Shown: positions 38,238 to 49,463, counted from the stretch's first letter. The stretch is DNA of 64,000 nt from Bacillota bacterium (GCA_030705885.1 JAUZPN010000001.1:1-64000), one strand, 5' to 3'. The notes: generated by a model not told the origin, from the letters alone. Translations and numbers: made by a program.

Positions 38238-39371
38238 CTATTTAAATATGTCTTTAATCTTGTCAGTAACAGTAGATTTTTTTCCACTGGACGGACTCTC
38301 TCCACATGCTTCCATGTAAGACCTTAAAGCATCTTTTTGTTTTTCATTCAATGATTTAGGAACATCTACAATAACATTAACAAACTGTTCTCCTCTTCCA
38401 TGACTGTTAACTCTAGGAACCCCTTTACCTTTTAATCTAAAAACAGTACCTGATTGAGTTCCAGAAGGTATTGTATATTTAACATCTCCATCTACAGTAG
38501 GAACAGTAATTTCAGTTCCAAGAGCTGCTTTTGGAAAACTTATATGAGTATCAATATAAATATCATTACCTTTTCTTTTGAAAACAGAATGAGATTTAAC
38601 ATTAATATTTATATAAACATCTCCTGATGGTCCTCCATTATTACCTGGTTCTCCCTGACCCCTAAGAGGCATAATATTACCCGAATCTACTCCTGCTGGT
38701 ATATTAACTTTTAATTTTTTGTGTATTCTTTCCTTACCTGTTCCACGGCAAACATTACATGGTTCAAGTATTAATTTACCTTTTCCGCCGCATTTATCAC
38801 ATGTAGTTATATTTACCATATTTCCAAGTATAGTGCTTCTTTGAACTTTAATCTGCCCTGTACCATTGCACCTATCACAGGTTTTAGAATTAGTTCCAGG
38901 CTTAGCTCCAGTTCCTGAACAATTTGTGCATTTTTCATGTCTATAAATAGAAATTTCTTTTTCTACCCCAAATACAGCTTCTTCAAAGGATAAATTCAAA
39001 TTTACTTCAATATCCTCACCTTTTTCAGGACCATTTCTTCTTCTTCCGGAAGAGAAACCACCGCCAAAAAATGATCCAAAAATATCGCCTAAATCTTCAA
39101 AGCCGCCCATATCACCAAATCCGCCAAATCCGCCGCTTCCTCCTGCATTAAAATCTGTAGTACCAAATTGGTCATATTGAGCTTTCTTCTGTGGATCTGA
39201 CAAAACTTGATATGCTTCATTTATCTCTTTAAATTTTTCTTCAGCCTCTTTATTTCCTTGATTCTTATCTGGATGGTATTTTATCGCCAATTTTCTAAAC
39301 GCTTTTTTTATATCATCATCACTTGCACCTTTTTGAAGTTCTAAAACTTCATAGTAATCCTTATTAGCCAT
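38238..39371 (-). CDS. dnaJ: Co-chaperone DnaJ
   Basis: 377 aa from ATG at 39371 (AGGTGG upstream). J domain with YHPDKN near residue 32, Gly/Phe-rich linker with many GGFGG units, four CxxCxGxG zinc repeats ([32 protein letters not shown]) and a C-terminal client-binding domain. It stimulates DnaK ATPase. Last gene of the hrcA-grpE-dnaK-dnaJ operon. Confidence 0.98.
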   Translation of the reverse strand: MANKDYYEVLELQKGASDDDIKKAFRKLAIKYHPDKNQGNKEAEEKFKEINEAYQVLSDPQKKAQYDQFGTTDFNAGGSGGFGGFGDMGGFEDLGDIFGSFFGGGFSSGRRRNGPEKGEDIEVNLNLSFEEAVFGVEKEISIYRHEKCTNCSGTGAKPGTNSKTCDRCNGTGQIKVQRSTILGNMVNITTCDKCGGKGKLILEPCNVCRGTGKERIHKKLKVNIPAGVDSGNIMPLRGQGEPGNNGGPSGDVYININVKSHSVFKRKGNDIYIDTHISFPKAALGTEITVPTVDGDVKYTIPSGTQSGTVFRLKGKGVPRVNSHGRGEQFVNVIVDVPKSLNEKQKDALRSYMEACGESPSSGKKSTVTDKIKDIFK

Positions 39372-39400
39372 CCATATCACCACCTAACTGACTTAAAATT

Positions 39401-39425
39401 AAGGGATGGGTTAACCACATCCCTT
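39401..39425 (-). other. Hairpin between dnaK and dnaJ
   Basis: AAGGGATG pairs with CATCCCTT around a 9-base loop. No real T-run, so more likely a processing or stability element than a full stop. Confidence 0.45.
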
Positions 39426-39492
39426 ATAACATTCTTAATTTACTTCTTATTAATTTACTTCTTATCAATTTATTATTCTATCATAATAAATT

Positions 39493-41379
39493 CTATTTGT
39501 CATCCTCAACTTTGAAATCTGCATCAACAAAGTTATCATTGCTGCCTGCTCCAGAACCTGCATTTGCATTTGTATTTGCATTTGTATTTGTATTTGCACT
39601 TCCTGCATTATTTGGATCAAACCCTGCTGCACCTTGATTATCTGCATTAGCTTGATAAATTTTAGAAGATACTGCATAGAAAGCTTGAGTTAAATCTTCA
39701 GTTGCTTTCTTTATAGCTTCTAAATCATTGCCATTTTTAAGGTCACTAACAGTTTTTATCTTTCCTTCAATTTGAGCTTTATCTTCAGCTGAAACTTTAT
39801 CACCTAAATCTTTCAAAGCTTTTTCAGTTTGGAAAGCAACTTGATCTGCATTATTCTTTATTTCAATAGCTTCTTTTCTCTTTGCATCCTCTTCAGCAAA
39901 TTTCTCTGCTTCTTTAACTGCTTTATCAATTTCTGAATCTGATAGGTTAGTAGAGGCTGTAATTACAATATTAGCTTCCTTACCAGTTCCTTTATCTTTT
40001 GCAGCTACATTAACAATTCCATTTGCATCTATATCAAATGTAACTTCAATTTGAGGTATTCCTCTTGGTGCTGGTGCTATTCCTGATAATGTGAAGTTAC
40101 CTAATGTTTTATTATCTGCAGCCATCTTTCTTTCACCCTGAACTACATGAATTTCAACAGATGTCTGTCCGTCAGCTGCTGTACTGAATACTTGACTTTT
40201 CTTAGTTGGAATAGTTGTATTTCTCTCAATAAGAGCAGTTGCTATTCCGCCATAAGTTTCAATTCCAAGAGTTAATGGAGTAACATCAAGAAGTAATATA
40301 TCTTTTACATCACCAGTTAATACTCCAGCCTGAATAGCAGCTCCAACAGCAACACATTCATCTGGATTAACTCCTTTTGATGGATCTTTACCAGTAAAGC
40401 TCTTTACTGCATCAACTACAGCAGGAATTCTTGTTGAACCTCCTACTAAAACAACTTTATCAATATCATTTATTGATAAGCTTGCATCCTGTAGTGCTTT
40501 TCTCATAGGTTCTATAGTTGCATCAACTAAATCATGAGTTATTTCATTAAACTTTGCTCTTGTTAATGTCATATCAATGTGCTTTGGTCCAGTTGCATCT
40601 GCAGTAATAAATGGCAGATTAATATTTGATTGTGTTGAAGAAGATAATTCTATCTTTGTCTTTTCAGCAGCCTCTTTTAATCTTTGAAGTGCCATTTTAT
40701 CATTTCTAAGATCTATTCCATTCTCTCTTACAAATGTATCTGCTATATAATCCATTATTCTTTGGTCAAAGTCATCTCCACCAAGTTTTGTATTACCATT
40801 TGTTGATTTAACTTCAAATAATCCATCTCCAAGTTCAAGTACTGATACATCAAATGTACCACCGCCTAAATCATAAACAAGAATCTTATGATTTGTATCT
40901 GTTTTATCCATACCATAAGCTAATGATGCTGCAGTTGGCTCATTAATAATTCTTAATACTTCAAGTCCAGCTATTTTACCAGCATCTTTAGTAGCCTGTC
41001 TTTGACTGTCATTAAAATATGCTGGAACTGTGATAACAGCTTGAGTAACTTTCTCTCCTAAATAACTTTCTGCATCAGCTTTAATCTTTTGAAGTACCAT
41101 AGCAGATATTTCTTGAGGAGTATAATCCTTTCCATCTATAGTAGTTTTATAATTTGTTCCCATATGTCTTTTTATTGATGCTATTGTTTTATCAGGGTTT
41201 GTAATTGCCTGTCTTTTAGCAACCTGCCCTACTAATCTTTCTCCATTTGCCTGAAAAGAAACTACTGAAGGAGTAGTTCTAGCGCCTTCTGCATTTGCAA
41301 TAACAACTGGCTCTCCACCTTCCATTACAGCTACACAGGAATTTGTTGTACCTAAATCAATACCGATTACTTTTGACAT
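39493..41379 (-). CDS. dnaK: Hsp70 chaperone DnaK
   Basis: 628 aa. [17 protein letters not shown] at the N-terminus, phosphate motifs [15 protein letters not shown] and [12 protein letters not shown], linker [14 protein letters not shown], substrate domain and helical lid. Near the end is a low-complexity run of Asn-Thr/Asn-Ala pairs from a hexanucleotide tandem repeat (about 39555-39600), before the conserved DADFKVEDD end. AGGAGG site. Confidence 0.99.
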   Translation of the reverse strand: MSKVIGIDLGTTNSCVAVMEGGEPVVIANAEGARTTPSVVSFQANGERLVGQVAKRQAITNPDKTIASIKRHMGTNYKTTIDGKDYTPQEISAMVLQKIKADAESYLGEKVTQAVITVPAYFNDSQRQATKDAGKIAGLEVLRIINEPTAASLAYGMDKTDTNHKILVYDLGGGTFDVSVLELGDGLFEVKSTNGNTKLGGDDFDQRIMDYIADTFVRENGIDLRNDKMALQRLKEAAEKTKIELSSSTQSNINLPFITADATGPKHIDMTLTRAKFNEITHDLVDATIEPMRKALQDASLSINDIDKVVLVGGSTRIPAVVDAVKSFTGKDPSKGVNPDECVAVGAAIQAGVLTGDVKDILLLDVTPLTLGIETYGGIATALIERNTTIPTKKSQVFSTAADGQTSVEIHVVQGERKMAADNKTLGNFTLSGIAPAPRGIPQIEVTFDIDANGIVNVAAKDKGTGKEANIVITASTNLSDSEIDKAVKEAEKFAEEDAKRKEAIEIKNNADQVAFQTEKALKDLGDKVSAEDKAQIEGKIKTVSDLKNGNDLEAIKKATEDLTQAFYAVSSKIYQANADNQGAAGFDPNNAGSANTNTNANTNANAGSGAGSNDNFVDADFKVEDDK

Positions 41380-41491
41380 ATAAATGACCTCCTAATTATT
41401 CTTTAAAATTTAATTTACATTTTTGCTCATAAATATTAAGAAAGATACTACATTTTATTAAAAACCATTATAATATTCATTTAAAATGAAC

Positions 41492-42154
41492 TTAATTAAC
41501 AACTTTAACCATGCTGTATCTTATTACTTTATCTCCTCTTTTATATCCCTTTTGAAAGACTTCAATTATTTGATTCTTACCATAGTTTTCATCTTCAACA
41601 TGCATTACCGCATTATGAAAGTTTGGATTAAAACCTTCCTCTGTTGAAATTTCTTCAATTTCAAGCTTTTCAAGAGAACTTTGAAACATTTTTATTGTCA
41701 TTTCAATTCCTTTTTTAATATCTTCAGCATTTCCTTCTACATCTATAGCTTTTTCTAAGCTATCAAGTGCAGGTAAAACATTTTTTAACACATCAGAACA
41801 AGCATCATTATAAATGCCTTCTTTTTCTTTTATTGTTCTCTTCCTAAAGTTGTCATATTCTGCTGAAACTCTTGCTAATCTGTCTTTTATAACATCCAAT
41901 TCACTTGTGAGTTTTTTGTTTTCATCTTTTAATTTTCTATTAAACACTTCTAGCTCCTTTATTATAGAATCTGGTGTCATTTCATCTTCAGCATTTTCTT
42001 TAACTTCTTCTTTATCCTCACTCTCAATATTTAGTCCTTCAGTTTTTACACTTTCAATATCCTGATCTTCAATTTTAGCTGAATTCTCATTTTCAGAATT
42101 AGCTTCATTTTGAATGTCAGAATTTAAATCTTTAACATCGCTGCTATTATCCAT
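41492..42154 (-). CDS. grpE: Nucleotide exchange factor GrpE
   Basis: 220 aa. A long acidic N-terminal tail (1-70), then a coiled coil, then the GrpE beta domain with FNPNFHNAVMHVED and GYKRGDKVIRYSMVKV. It releases ADP from DnaK. GGAGG upstream. Confidence 0.97.
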   Translation of the reverse strand: MDNSSDVKDLNSDIQNEANSENENSAKIEDQDIESVKTEGLNIESEDKEEVKENAEDEMTPDSIIKELEVFNRKLKDENKKLTSELDVIKDRLARVSAEYDNFRKRTIKEKEGIYNDACSDVLKNVLPALDSLEKAIDVEGNAEDIKKGIEMTIKMFQSSLEKLEIEEISTEEGFNPNFHNAVMHVEDENYGKNQIIEVFQKGYKRGDKVIRYSMVKVVN

Positions 42155-42277
42155 TAATTATTTAATCCTCCTGATTCTCAGTATAAAACCAAAGCTTTAT
42201 ACTCTTTTTATTTTATTAAAATAATGCAATAAGCTTTATAGTATACTTTAAAATTTAACATAAAAAATTTATTTGAA

Positions 42278-43315
42278 TCATCTGTCATCTAAAAAGTTGT
42301 TTGAAATATTATCATTAATTTCATAAATTATCTTATTCATTATTGAAATTATTTTTGAATAAGGCATTCTAGTAGGTCCAATTACTCCAATAGTTCCAAG
42401 AGCGTTATCATTTAAAAAGTAAGATGCCCTTATAACACTGCAGTCTTTAGCTCCTTCTATGCCATTTTCCTCACCAATTCTAACAGATATTGTTTCATTA
42501 TTATCCAAAAGTCCTGATATACTGTTTCTGTTGTAAAGTAATGAAAGGATTTCTTTTGCCTTTGTAATATCATTATACTCAGGATAATTAAGTATATTTG
42601 CAGGACCTTCTAAATAAATATCAGAAATTTCTGTAGTATTTAAACTTTCGTAAAGCACAGGTATTATAGCATTATAAATCTCTTCATAACCTCTTAAATC
42701 ATTATTTAAACTATTAATAACTTCTAAATTTATTTCTTCAATAGTTAAGTTATCAAGCCTTTTATTAATTACTTGACCAAGCCTTGATAATATATCATCA
42801 GTAATGGCTTTTTTCAATCTTATAACTGTATTCTTAATATTATTTCTATCTGTAACAATAACAGTTAAAACATCATGTGTGTCAATATTGATAAGCTGAA
42901 TAGATTTAATTCTTTCTTTCCTTACAGATGGCTTTTTAACAATACATGTTAATTTAGTTAATTCAGAAAGAATTTCTGTTGCTTTCTTTACAATATTGTC
43001 CACTTCATACAAAGCAGCATTTAAAAGTTGATTTTTAATAATATACTCTTCTTCAACTGATAAATTAGTTACATGCATTAATTTATCAACATATAGCCTA
43101 TATCCTTTGTCTGATGGCTTTCTTCCAGATGAAGTATGAAGCTGCTCCAGATAACCCATTTCTTCTAAATCAGCCATTTCATTTCTTATAGTTGCTGAGC
43201 TTATCCCTAAATCGTATTTTTTAGCAATAGTTCTAGAACCCACTGGCTCTGCTGTATTAATGTAATCATCAATTATAGCTTCTAATATTTTTATTTTTCT
43301 TTCATCAATATTCAT
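42278..43315 (-). CDS. hrcA: Heat-inducible transcription repressor HrcA
   Basis: 345 aa. N-terminal winged helix (EPVGSRTIAKKYDLGISSATIRNEMADL in pattern), then the HrcA dimer domain. It binds the CIRCE operator, here 43332-43358, just upstream of its own gene, giving autoregulation of hrcA-grpE-dnaK-dnaJ with GroE-dependent activity. Confidence 0.98.
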   Translation of the reverse strand: MNIDERKIKILEAIIDDYINTAEPVGSRTIAKKYDLGISSATIRNEMADLEEMGYLEQLHTSSGRKPSDKGYRLYVDKLMHVTNLSVEEEYIIKNQLLNAALYEVDNIVKKATEILSELTKLTCIVKKPSVRKERIKSIQLINIDTHDVLTVIVTDRNNIKNTVIRLKKAITDDILSRLGQVINKRLDNLTIEEINLEVINSLNNDLRGYEEIYNAIIPVLYESLNTTEISDIYLEGPANILNYPEYNDITKAKEILSLLYNRNSISGLLDNNETISVRIGEENGIEGAKDCSVIRASYFLNDNALGTIGVIGPTRMPYSKIISIMNKIIYEINDNISNNFLDDR

Positions 43316-43331
43316 ACTATCACCTTCTTTG

Positions 43332-43358
43332 TTAGCACTCTATGTTGTTGAGTGCTAA
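43332..43358 (-). promoter_or_regulatory. CIRCE operator
   Basis: TTAGCACTC, 9 bases, GAGTGCTAA: perfect inverted repeat, the HrcA site. It overlaps the transcript start region of the operon. Confidence 0.98.
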
Positions 43359-43371
43359 TTGCTATGATTAA

Positions 43372-43400
43372 AAAATATCACTTACAATTATTTTTGTCAA
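43372..43400 (-). promoter_or_regulatory. SigA promoter of the dnaK operon
   Basis: Minus strand TTGACA (43400-43395), 17-base spacer, TATTTT (43377-43372), directly upstream of CIRCE. Confidence 0.85.
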
Positions 43401-43492
43401 TATTTTGTTATTGAAGAAATAAAATAAATTTTGATAATTACAGCCATTTAAATCTCATTTTCTTTAAATCTCTTTTTTTTTCGCCGTATTGC

Positions 43493-44629
43493 TCAAAGAA
43501 TGAAATCACTCATTACAGTATTTGATAATTCAATTCCTTTAGATGTAAGTTTAATATTATTTCCATCATCAATAAGTAAAGAATTTTGTATATGCTTTTT
43601 AATAGTTTTTTCGTATACATCATTAATATTCATGTCAAATCTTTGAAAAAATTCTATTTTAGAAATTCCTTCTATCTTTCTAAGACCTAGAAACATAAAT
43701 TCTTCAATAAAATCTTTATCAGTATTTTTATACTCTTCTATTTCAGCATTTCCATTAATATTAATTAACTTAATATATTCATTTATATCTTTTGAATTAT
43801 TATATCTTATGCCATCTACAAAGGAATGAGCTGCGGCTCCGCATCCAATGTAATCATCTAAATTCCAATAGGTTAAATTATGTCTGCATCTAAAACCAGG
43901 CAAAGAAAAATTTGATATTTCATATTGATTATATCCATACTTTTTTAACAATTCTATAGCAATATGATACATTTCTCTCTCATCATCTTCTTGAGGAAGT
44001 TCCAGCTCTTTACTGTTTTTATAAAAAGCTGTTCCTTCTTCTATTATTAATCCATAGCTTGAAATATGATCTGGTTTAAGTTTTATTACAGCTTGAAGAG
44101 TTTCTTTAAAATCCTTTATGCTTTGCTTTGGAAGTCCAAACATTATATCAATATTAATATTATTAAAGTTTAATTTTCTAGCATTATTGTAAGCTTCTTC
44201 AAACTGTTTTACATCATGAATTCTTCCAAGCTCTTTTAATAGTTTATTTTGAAAACTTTGAAGTCCTATACTAAGCCTGTTTACGCCCATGGACTTAAAC
44301 AGTAAAAGTTTTTCCATTGTTAAGCTGTCTGGATTACACTCTACTGTAAATTCTATATTTTCATCCTTATTTATCTTTAAAATAGTATTCTTTATCTTCT
44401 CCCACGCATCCAATGACAAATAGGTGGGAGTACCCCCACCTATAAAAATTGTTTTAATTTTTTTATTCTTAACTGCTTCATAAATTTCACAGCATAGAGC
44501 TTCTGCATAGGAGTTCATTAAATTTTCACTATTAGTATAAGATGGGAAATCACAATATAAACATTTTTTTTTACAAAATGGAATATGAATATATAGAGAT
44601 ATTCCCTTATTCTTATTTATAAAATTCAA
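43493..44629 (-). CDS. hemW: Radical SAM protein HemW (coproporphyrinogen oxidase-like)
   Basis: 378 aa, TTG start at 44629 with AGAGGATATAA before it. Radical-SAM Cys19-x3-Cys23-x2-Cys26 (FCKKKCLYCDF), GGGTPTYL near residue 67, and a HemN C-terminal domain. The HemN-specific N-terminal extension is absent and the position after lepA is that of HemW, a heme chaperone. True heme synthesis is unlikely. Confidence 0.93.
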   Translation of the reverse strand: MNFINKNKGISLYIHIPFCKKKCLYCDFPSYTNSENLMNSYAEALCCEIYEAVKNKKIKTIFIGGGTPTYLSLDAWEKIKNTILKINKDENIEFTVECNPDSLTMEKLLLFKSMGVNRLSIGLQSFQNKLLKELGRIHDVKQFEEAYNNARKLNFNNINIDIMFGLPKQSIKDFKETLQAVIKLKPDHISSYGLIIEEGTAFYKNSKELELPQEDDEREMYHIAIELLKKYGYNQYEISNFSLPGFRCRHNLTYWNLDDYIGCGAAAHSFVDGIRYNNSKDINEYIKLININGNAEIEEYKNTDKDFIEEFMFLGLRKIEGISKIEFFQRFDMNINDVYEKTIKKHIQNSLLIDDGNNIKLTSKGIELSNTVMSDFIL

Positions 44630-44645
44630 TTATATCCTCTCCAAT

Positions 44646-46451
44646 TTATTCTACTTTAAGTACAGACATAAATGCTTCCTGTGGAACTTCTACTGTTCCT
44701 ATCTGCCTCATTCTCTTTTTACCTTCTTTCTGCTTTTCAAGCAGTTTCTTCTTTCTTGTTATATCACCGCCATAGCATTTTGCAAGCACATCTTTTCTTA
44801 AAGCTTTTACAGTTTCTCTAGCTATAATTTTTGCACCCACAGCTGCTTGAATAGGTATTTCAAACTGCTGCCTTGGTATAATTTCCTTAAGCTTTTCTGC
44901 AATACCTCTGCCTTTATTGTATGATCTCTCTTCAGGCACTATCATAGAAAGAGCATCTACAACATCTCCATTTAATAATATATCAAGCTTAACCAGCTTT
45001 GTTTGAATGTATCCTTTAAGCTCATAATCTAGAGATGCATATCCTCTAGTTCTAGACTTTAATGCATCAAAAAAATCATATATAATTTCATTTAATGGTA
45101 TATCATAATGAAGCATTGCTCTTGTAGTTTCAATATATTCCATGTTTATATATGTTCCTCTCCTGTTTTGACAGAGTTCCATAACTGGACCTACATATTC
45201 TGTAGGAGTTATAATTGATGCACTGACAACAGGTTCCTCCATATACTTAATTACAGTTGTTTCTGGCAGATTAGTAGGATTCGTTATTTCAATTAATGTA
45301 TCATCTGTTTTTGTAACTTTATATATTACCGAAGGAGCCGTAGTTATTATATCCAAATCAAATTCACGTTCTATTCTTTCCTGAATAACCTCCATATGAA
45401 GCAATCCTAAAAAGCCGCATCTGAACCCAAAGCCTAAAGCTATTGATGTTTCCGGCTCAAAAGAAAGAGCAGCATCATTAATTTGAAGTTTCTCAAGTGC
45501 TTCTTTAAGCTCTATGTATTTAGCTCCATCTACAGGATATATTCCACTGAATACCATAGGTATAGCTGGTCTATAGCCATCTAATGGCTTCTCTGCAGGT
45601 CTTTCACTATATGTTATAGTATCTCCAACTCTTGCATCTCTTACATTTTTAATAGAAGCTGTTAAATAACCAACATCTCCTGCCTTTAATTCACTTATAG
45701 GTGTAAAGCCAGGTGAAAAAACACCAACTTCAGTTACATCATATATTTTATTTGCTGCCATAAGTTTAATCTTTGTGCCAGCCTTTACAATACCTTCTTT
45801 TAATCTTATATAACAAACAACACCTTTATAACTGTCATAATATGAATCAAAAATCAAGGCTTTAAGTGGAGCATCTTCATCACCAGTTGGAGCAGGTATT
45901 TTCTCAACTATAGCTTCAAGAACCTGTTCAATATTTAGTCCTGACTTTGCTGAAACCATTGGTGCATCTTCAGCTTCAATACCAATAACATCTTCAATTT
46001 CACTTTTAACTTCCTCAGGTCTGCTGCTTGGCAAATCAATTTTATTAATAACTGGAACAATTTCAAGATTATGATCTGAAGCTAAGTAACAGTTTGCAAG
46101 AGTCTGTGCCTGAATTCCTTGAGTTGCATCAACTACAAGTACAGCACCCTCACATGCCGCTAAACTTCTTGAAACTTCATAATTAAAATCAACATGACCA
46201 GGGGTATCGATAAGATTTAAAATATATTCTTCGCCTGAAGGCCTTTTATAAATAAGCCTTGCAGCCTGTGACTTTATTGTAATACCTCTCTCTCTTTCAA
46301 TATCCATATTATCTAGTATTTGCTCTTCCATTTCCCTTTTAGCAATTGTTCCTGTTTTTTCTAAAAGTCTGTCAGCTAATGTTGATTTACCATGATCTAT
46401 ATGTGCAATTATTGAAAAATTTCTTATATATTTCTGCCTATTACTTTGCAT
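44646..46451 (-). CDS. lepA: Elongation factor 4 (LepA)
   Basis: 601 aa from ATG at 46451, with GGGGGA 7 bases upstream; the earlier ATG lies in that site. GTPase motifs [17 protein letters not shown] and NKID, and the LepA-specific C-terminal domain with [20 protein letters not shown]. It acts on stalled ribosomes. Followed by hemW after 16 bases. Confidence 0.98.
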   Translation of the reverse strand: MQSNRQKYIRNFSIIAHIDHGKSTLADRLLEKTGTIAKREMEEQILDNMDIERERGITIKSQAARLIYKRPSGEEYILNLIDTPGHVDFNYEVSRSLAACEGAVLVVDATQGIQAQTLANCYLASDHNLEIVPVINKIDLPSSRPEEVKSEIEDVIGIEAEDAPMVSAKSGLNIEQVLEAIVEKIPAPTGDEDAPLKALIFDSYYDSYKGVVCYIRLKEGIVKAGTKIKLMAANKIYDVTEVGVFSPGFTPISELKAGDVGYLTASIKNVRDARVGDTITYSERPAEKPLDGYRPAIPMVFSGIYPVDGAKYIELKEALEKLQINDAALSFEPETSIALGFGFRCGFLGLLHMEVIQERIEREFDLDIITTAPSVIYKVTKTDDTLIEITNPTNLPETTVIKYMEEPVVSASIITPTEYVGPVMELCQNRRGTYINMEYIETTRAMLHYDIPLNEIIYDFFDALKSRTRGYASLDYELKGYIQTKLVKLDILLNGDVVDALSMIVPEERSYNKGRGIAEKLKEIIPRQQFEIPIQAAVGAKIIARETVKALRKDVLAKCYGGDITRKKKLLEKQKEGKKRMRQIGTVEVPQEAFMSVLKVE

Positions 46452-46477
46452 TTGTTTTTCCCCCATTTATAAAATCA

Positions 46478-46831
46478 TCAAATAAAATAAATTATACCAT
46501 AAGTTGATGTAGATGTGTCAACAAATATGATATTGGATATTAAAAGAAAATTTCTTATTTTATCAGTGATATAATTTTTTTCATCAATAATTTTTTTATA
46601 TAAATAATTAAATGTGTTTACTATACTGTTTTTTATATTTGTAAGTGCCTGATTATTTAAATAAATTATATATTTTGATGTTTCAAATTTCAAATTAAAA
46701 GGTTTTGAATTATAAGTTACCTTTATAGATGATTTATCTTTAATAAAATCAGGCAGTTCACTGCTTATTTTTACAAATCCTGTGAAAATTACTAATAACC
46801 ATATTAAAATTAAAAAAACATATTTTTTCAT
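46478..46831 (-). CDS. Small hypothetical protein with N-terminal membrane anchor
   Basis: 117 aa, not recognised. Residues 1-21 (MKKYVFLILIWLLVIFTGFV) look like a signal anchor. The rest is a Lys/Asn/Ile-rich outside domain with no motif. GGAGG 12 bases ahead of ATG, inside the spoIIP terminator stem. It lies between spoIIP and lepA, so it may be a forespore or membrane protein of that sporulation operon. Confidence 0.6.
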   Translation of the reverse strand: MKKYVFLILIWLLVIFTGFVKISSELPDFIKDKSSIKVTYNSKPFNLKFETSKYIIYLNNQALTNIKNSIVNTFNYLYKKIIDEKNYITDKIRNFLLISNIIFVDTSTSTYGIIYFI

Positions 46832-46835
46832 AAAT

Positions 46836-46884
46836 AAAAAGTACCTCCATTATAAAATATATATTTATAATGATGTACTTTTTT
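46836..46884 (-). terminator. Long hairpin after spoIIP
   Basis: AAAAAGTAC (46836-46844) pairs with GTACTTTTT and the inner CATTATAAA with TTTATAATG. The ribosome site of the next gene (46831) is inside the stem, so folding could also hide it. Confidence 0.55.
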
Positions 46885-46896
46885 ATATTTTTTTAT

Positions 46897-47958
46897 TCAA
46901 TTATTACTATTAATATATTCTGAAAATACTTTTGCTAAGAATTTTCCTGTTGTTTTTGTTTCTGTAATAGTATTAGATTCATTCCCTACTTCTATTAAAA
47001 CTGAGTTATTGCTTTTAGTTTGATTAAAACAATATATTCCATGATTATATTCTAAATTACCCTTGCAAAGGCCTGGAAAATCTTTATTTAAAATACTAAT
47101 AAGTTTATTAACTACATCAACATTTTTTTGATAGTGAGGGTTATTTTTTGCAGTTACAAACATTGTTTTTGCTGCACTAGCGCCATTAATTATAACAGAT
47201 TCAGGATGTTTTCCATCATAAGAAGAATCTCTATGAAGATCTACTACAAGTTTAAAATCTCCATATTGGCTAAGATACTTGTCCACGGTTACTGATGAAC
47301 GGCTGTAACTGTTATTGTATACTTCATCATGAATAGTTTTATCATGAACAACTGAAATACCATAAGTATTTTGAAGTTCACTTGCTATAGCATCTCCAAC
47401 TGCACATACATTTTGTGTCTGATCTTCATTATCAGGCTTTCCAGGCAGATAGCTTTCCCCAGTATGTGTATGATAAATTAATATTTGAGGTTTACCATCA
47501 GTAACCTTTGGAACTTGTGTAGGTGTCACAACTGCATTTACAGCTACACTGCTGTCATCACTATTTTTAATAACTTCATTAGCAGCTAATTGATAGGAAT
47601 CAATATTACTTTTATATTGTATTGTTTTTACTTCACTATTTTTTGCACAAGCAATTTCCTTGCTAATAATTACATCAGGTTCATTTACATTAATTCCAAG
47701 AAAATTCAAAATACTATTTTTAATAGAAAATGTATTTTCAACCATATCTTCAGGATCTAAAGTTGACACCTTAGCGGACGGTACAGAATAGTTTAAAATC
47801 TGTAAATACAATAAATTTGTTCTCAAATTATTAGCTGAAGTAGATGCTTTAACAGTAAAAGGTATAATCATGGTAAACATAATTATTATCATTATTACTA
47901 ATATGCTTAGTTTTAAAATAAAACTATTACTTATTTTGTTAGTATCTACAATTTTCAA
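46897..47958 (-). CDS. spoIIP: Stage II sporulation protein P (peptidoglycan amidase)
   Basis: 353 aa from TTG at 47958 with GGGGGGA 6 bases upstream; a longer frame runs into repeat copy 9. One N-terminal membrane helix (about 15-37). C-terminal amidase with ILIYHTHTGESYLP and VVDLHRDSSYDGKHP metal-ligand segments and Glu in VLIEVGNES. It cuts septal peptidoglycan during engulfment with SpoIID/M. Next to gpr, as in Bacillus. Confidence 0.96.
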   Translation of the reverse strand: MKIVDTNKISNSFILKLSILVIMIIIMFTMIIPFTVKASTSANNLRTNLLYLQILNYSVPSAKVSTLDPEDMVENTFSIKNSILNFLGINVNEPDVIISKEIACAKNSEVKTIQYKSNIDSYQLAANEVIKNSDDSSVAVNAVVTPTQVPKVTDGKPQILIYHTHTGESYLPGKPDNEDQTQNVCAVGDAIASELQNTYGISVVHDKTIHDEVYNNSYSRSSVTVDKYLSQYGDFKLVVDLHRDSSYDGKHPESVIINGASAAKTMFVTAKNNPHYQKNVDVVNKLISILNKDFPGLCKGNLEYNHGIYCFNQTKSNNSVLIEVGNESNTITETKTTGKFLAKVFSEYINSNN

Positions 47959-47991
47959 TACTAATCCCCCCCATATTTTGCTTAAGTAAAA

Positions 47992-48094
47992 TATACTATC
48001 CTCGGTCAAAAAGTTCCACTAAATTTTTAAAAGAAGCTTCTCTCCGCTATCATTTATAAATTAATTGGAACTAAATGTGCCCAAACAAAGTATA
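47992..48094 (-). repeat. 103-bp palindromic repeat, copy 9
   Basis: TATACTATCCTCGGTCAAAA start, AAAAGAAGCTTCTCTCCGC centre, CCAAACAAAGTATA end. Lies 34 bases upstream of spoIIP. Confidence 0.92.
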
Positions 48095-48153
48095 TAACAT
48101 TATAATTTATTTAAATTTACATAACATTATATGAGGTGATTAATATAAATATA

Positions 48154-48172
48154 ACCTGCTTATGCAGGCTAT
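48154..48172 (-). terminator. Short hairpin after gpr
   Basis: CCTGC-TTAT-GCAGG stem, with AT-rich sequence after it on the minus strand. Weak. Confidence 0.4.
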
Positions 48173-48175
48173 AAA

Positions 48176-49147
48176 TTAATTTAAATATTTGTTTATTTCA
48201 TCTAAGTTTAATGCTGGCTGCAAAGCCATATTTATACCTGATGATATTATTTTTGATAATGAATCAATTACCATATCAACTTCTTTTGGTGTAACCATTA
48301 AATTACCAACACTAGGCGGAAGTATTTCTTCAATCATCTTCTGCTTTTCTTTTCTATTAATTGATTTCAGCATATTATAAAATTCAGAACCGCTGCTCGC
48401 TTGATTAGCCATTTCATCTATTACTAAATCTATTGTATCATTAGCCATCGTTGCTGCATCTACAACTGTGGGAACTCCTACAGCAATAACAGGTACCCCT
48501 AAAGTCCTTTCGCTTATTTCCATTCGCTTGTTTCCAACTCCAGAGCCAGGAGAAATTCCTGTATTACCAATTTGAATTGTATTATTAACTCTTTCCATTT
48601 TTCTTGATGCTAAAGCATCTACACAAATTATTAAGTTAGGTTTTATTTTTTCTACAATTCCTTTAACAATTTCTAAAGTTTCTATTCCTGTTATTCCAAG
48701 AACACCAGGAGCTATAGTACAAACAGGTCTTATGCCTTCATCTATACTATCAGGAACCAATTGTTTTAAATGCCTTGTAACCATAATTTTTGATACTACT
48801 TTAGGTCCTAAAGCATCAGGAGTTACATTCCAATTTCCAAGCCCAACTACCATAGCAGTCATGCTGTCTTCTAATTTAGTGATTAGTCTTAATTCATTAC
48901 ATAATACTTTGCTCACATCCTCCATTGAATATGAATCATAATGAGCAAATTCAGGCAGTTCGATTGTGATATATGTACCTATTGACTTTCCCATGGTTTT
49001 TTCTCCAATTTCATCAATAATTCTTACATTTGATATTTTTATATCACCATCATTATATTCTTCTATTTTAACTCCAGGAATTTCTCCATTTTTATCTTTT
49101 TGGCATAATTCCCTTGCTTCAATTGCTAAATCAGTTCTTATACCCAT
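48176..49147 (-). CDS. gpr: Spore protease GPR
   Basis: 323 aa. It starts MGIRTDLAIEARELCQK, the short pro-region and cleavage region typical of GPR. Downstream VVGLGNWNVTPDALGPKV and NTGISPGSGVGNKR are family hallmarks. It degrades small acid-soluble proteins at germination. AAAGGGCGG site. Divergent from rpsT with repeat copy 10 between. Confidence 0.97.
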   Translation of the reverse strand: MGIRTDLAIEARELCQKDKNGEIPGVKIEEYNDGDIKISNVRIIDEIGEKTMGKSIGTYITIELPEFAHYDSYSMEDVSKVLCNELRLITKLEDSMTAMVVGLGNWNVTPDALGPKVVSKIMVTRHLKQLVPDSIDEGIRPVCTIAPGVLGITGIETLEIVKGIVEKIKPNLIICVDALASRKMERVNNTIQIGNTGISPGSGVGNKRMEISERTLGVPVIAVGVPTVVDAATMANDTIDLVIDEMANQASSGSEFYNMLKSINRKEKQKMIEEILPPSVGNLMVTPKEVDMVIDSLSKIISSGINMALQPALNLDEINKYLN

Positions 49148-49169
49148 AATAACCGCCCTTTCTATAACT

Positions 49170-49272
49170 TATACTTTCCTTCGCCACATTTAGTTTTAAT
49201 AAATTTATAAATCATAACAATATGAATCTTCTTTCAGAAATTTATTAGAACTTTGTGACTTATGACAATATG
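49170..49272 (+). repeat. Palindromic repeat, copy 10 (diverged)
   Basis: TATACTTTCCTTCGCCACAT start is clear. The arms have drifted to TTTAGTTTTAATAAATTT and AATTTATTAGAACTTTG. The end is near GACAATATG. 22 bases upstream of gpr. Confidence 0.85.
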
Positions 49273-49352
49273 TTTCATATATTTTCATAATTACTTTTGA
49301 TAGTATTACCAATTATTTTATCAAATATACCAATAATAATTTTAAATTTTAC

Positions 49353-49381
49353 TTGAAGTGACTAGAAATAAATGCTATAAT
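49353..49381 (+). promoter_or_regulatory. SigA promoter of rpsT
   Basis: TTGAAG, 17-base spacer, TATAAT; 82 bases before the ATG. Confidence 0.8.
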
Positions 49382-49463
49382 ATGCTTTGTTGAATAATAG
49401 GTATATATATGCACTTATCCCCATAGCTGCATTATCCTATAAAACCACAAGGGGGTGAAAATA

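Larger units (their letters stand above)
49148..49463. other. Divergent region between gpr and rpsT
   Basis: 316 bases. It holds repeat copy 10 (49170-49272) and the rpsT promoter (49353-49381). The rpsT leader of about 75 bases carries no hairpin I can support. Confidence 0.6.

Noticed and set aside
39426-39475. Short direct repeat TTAATTTACTTCTTA between dnaK and dnaJ
   Set aside because: Only two adjacent AT-rich copies; no support for a function.
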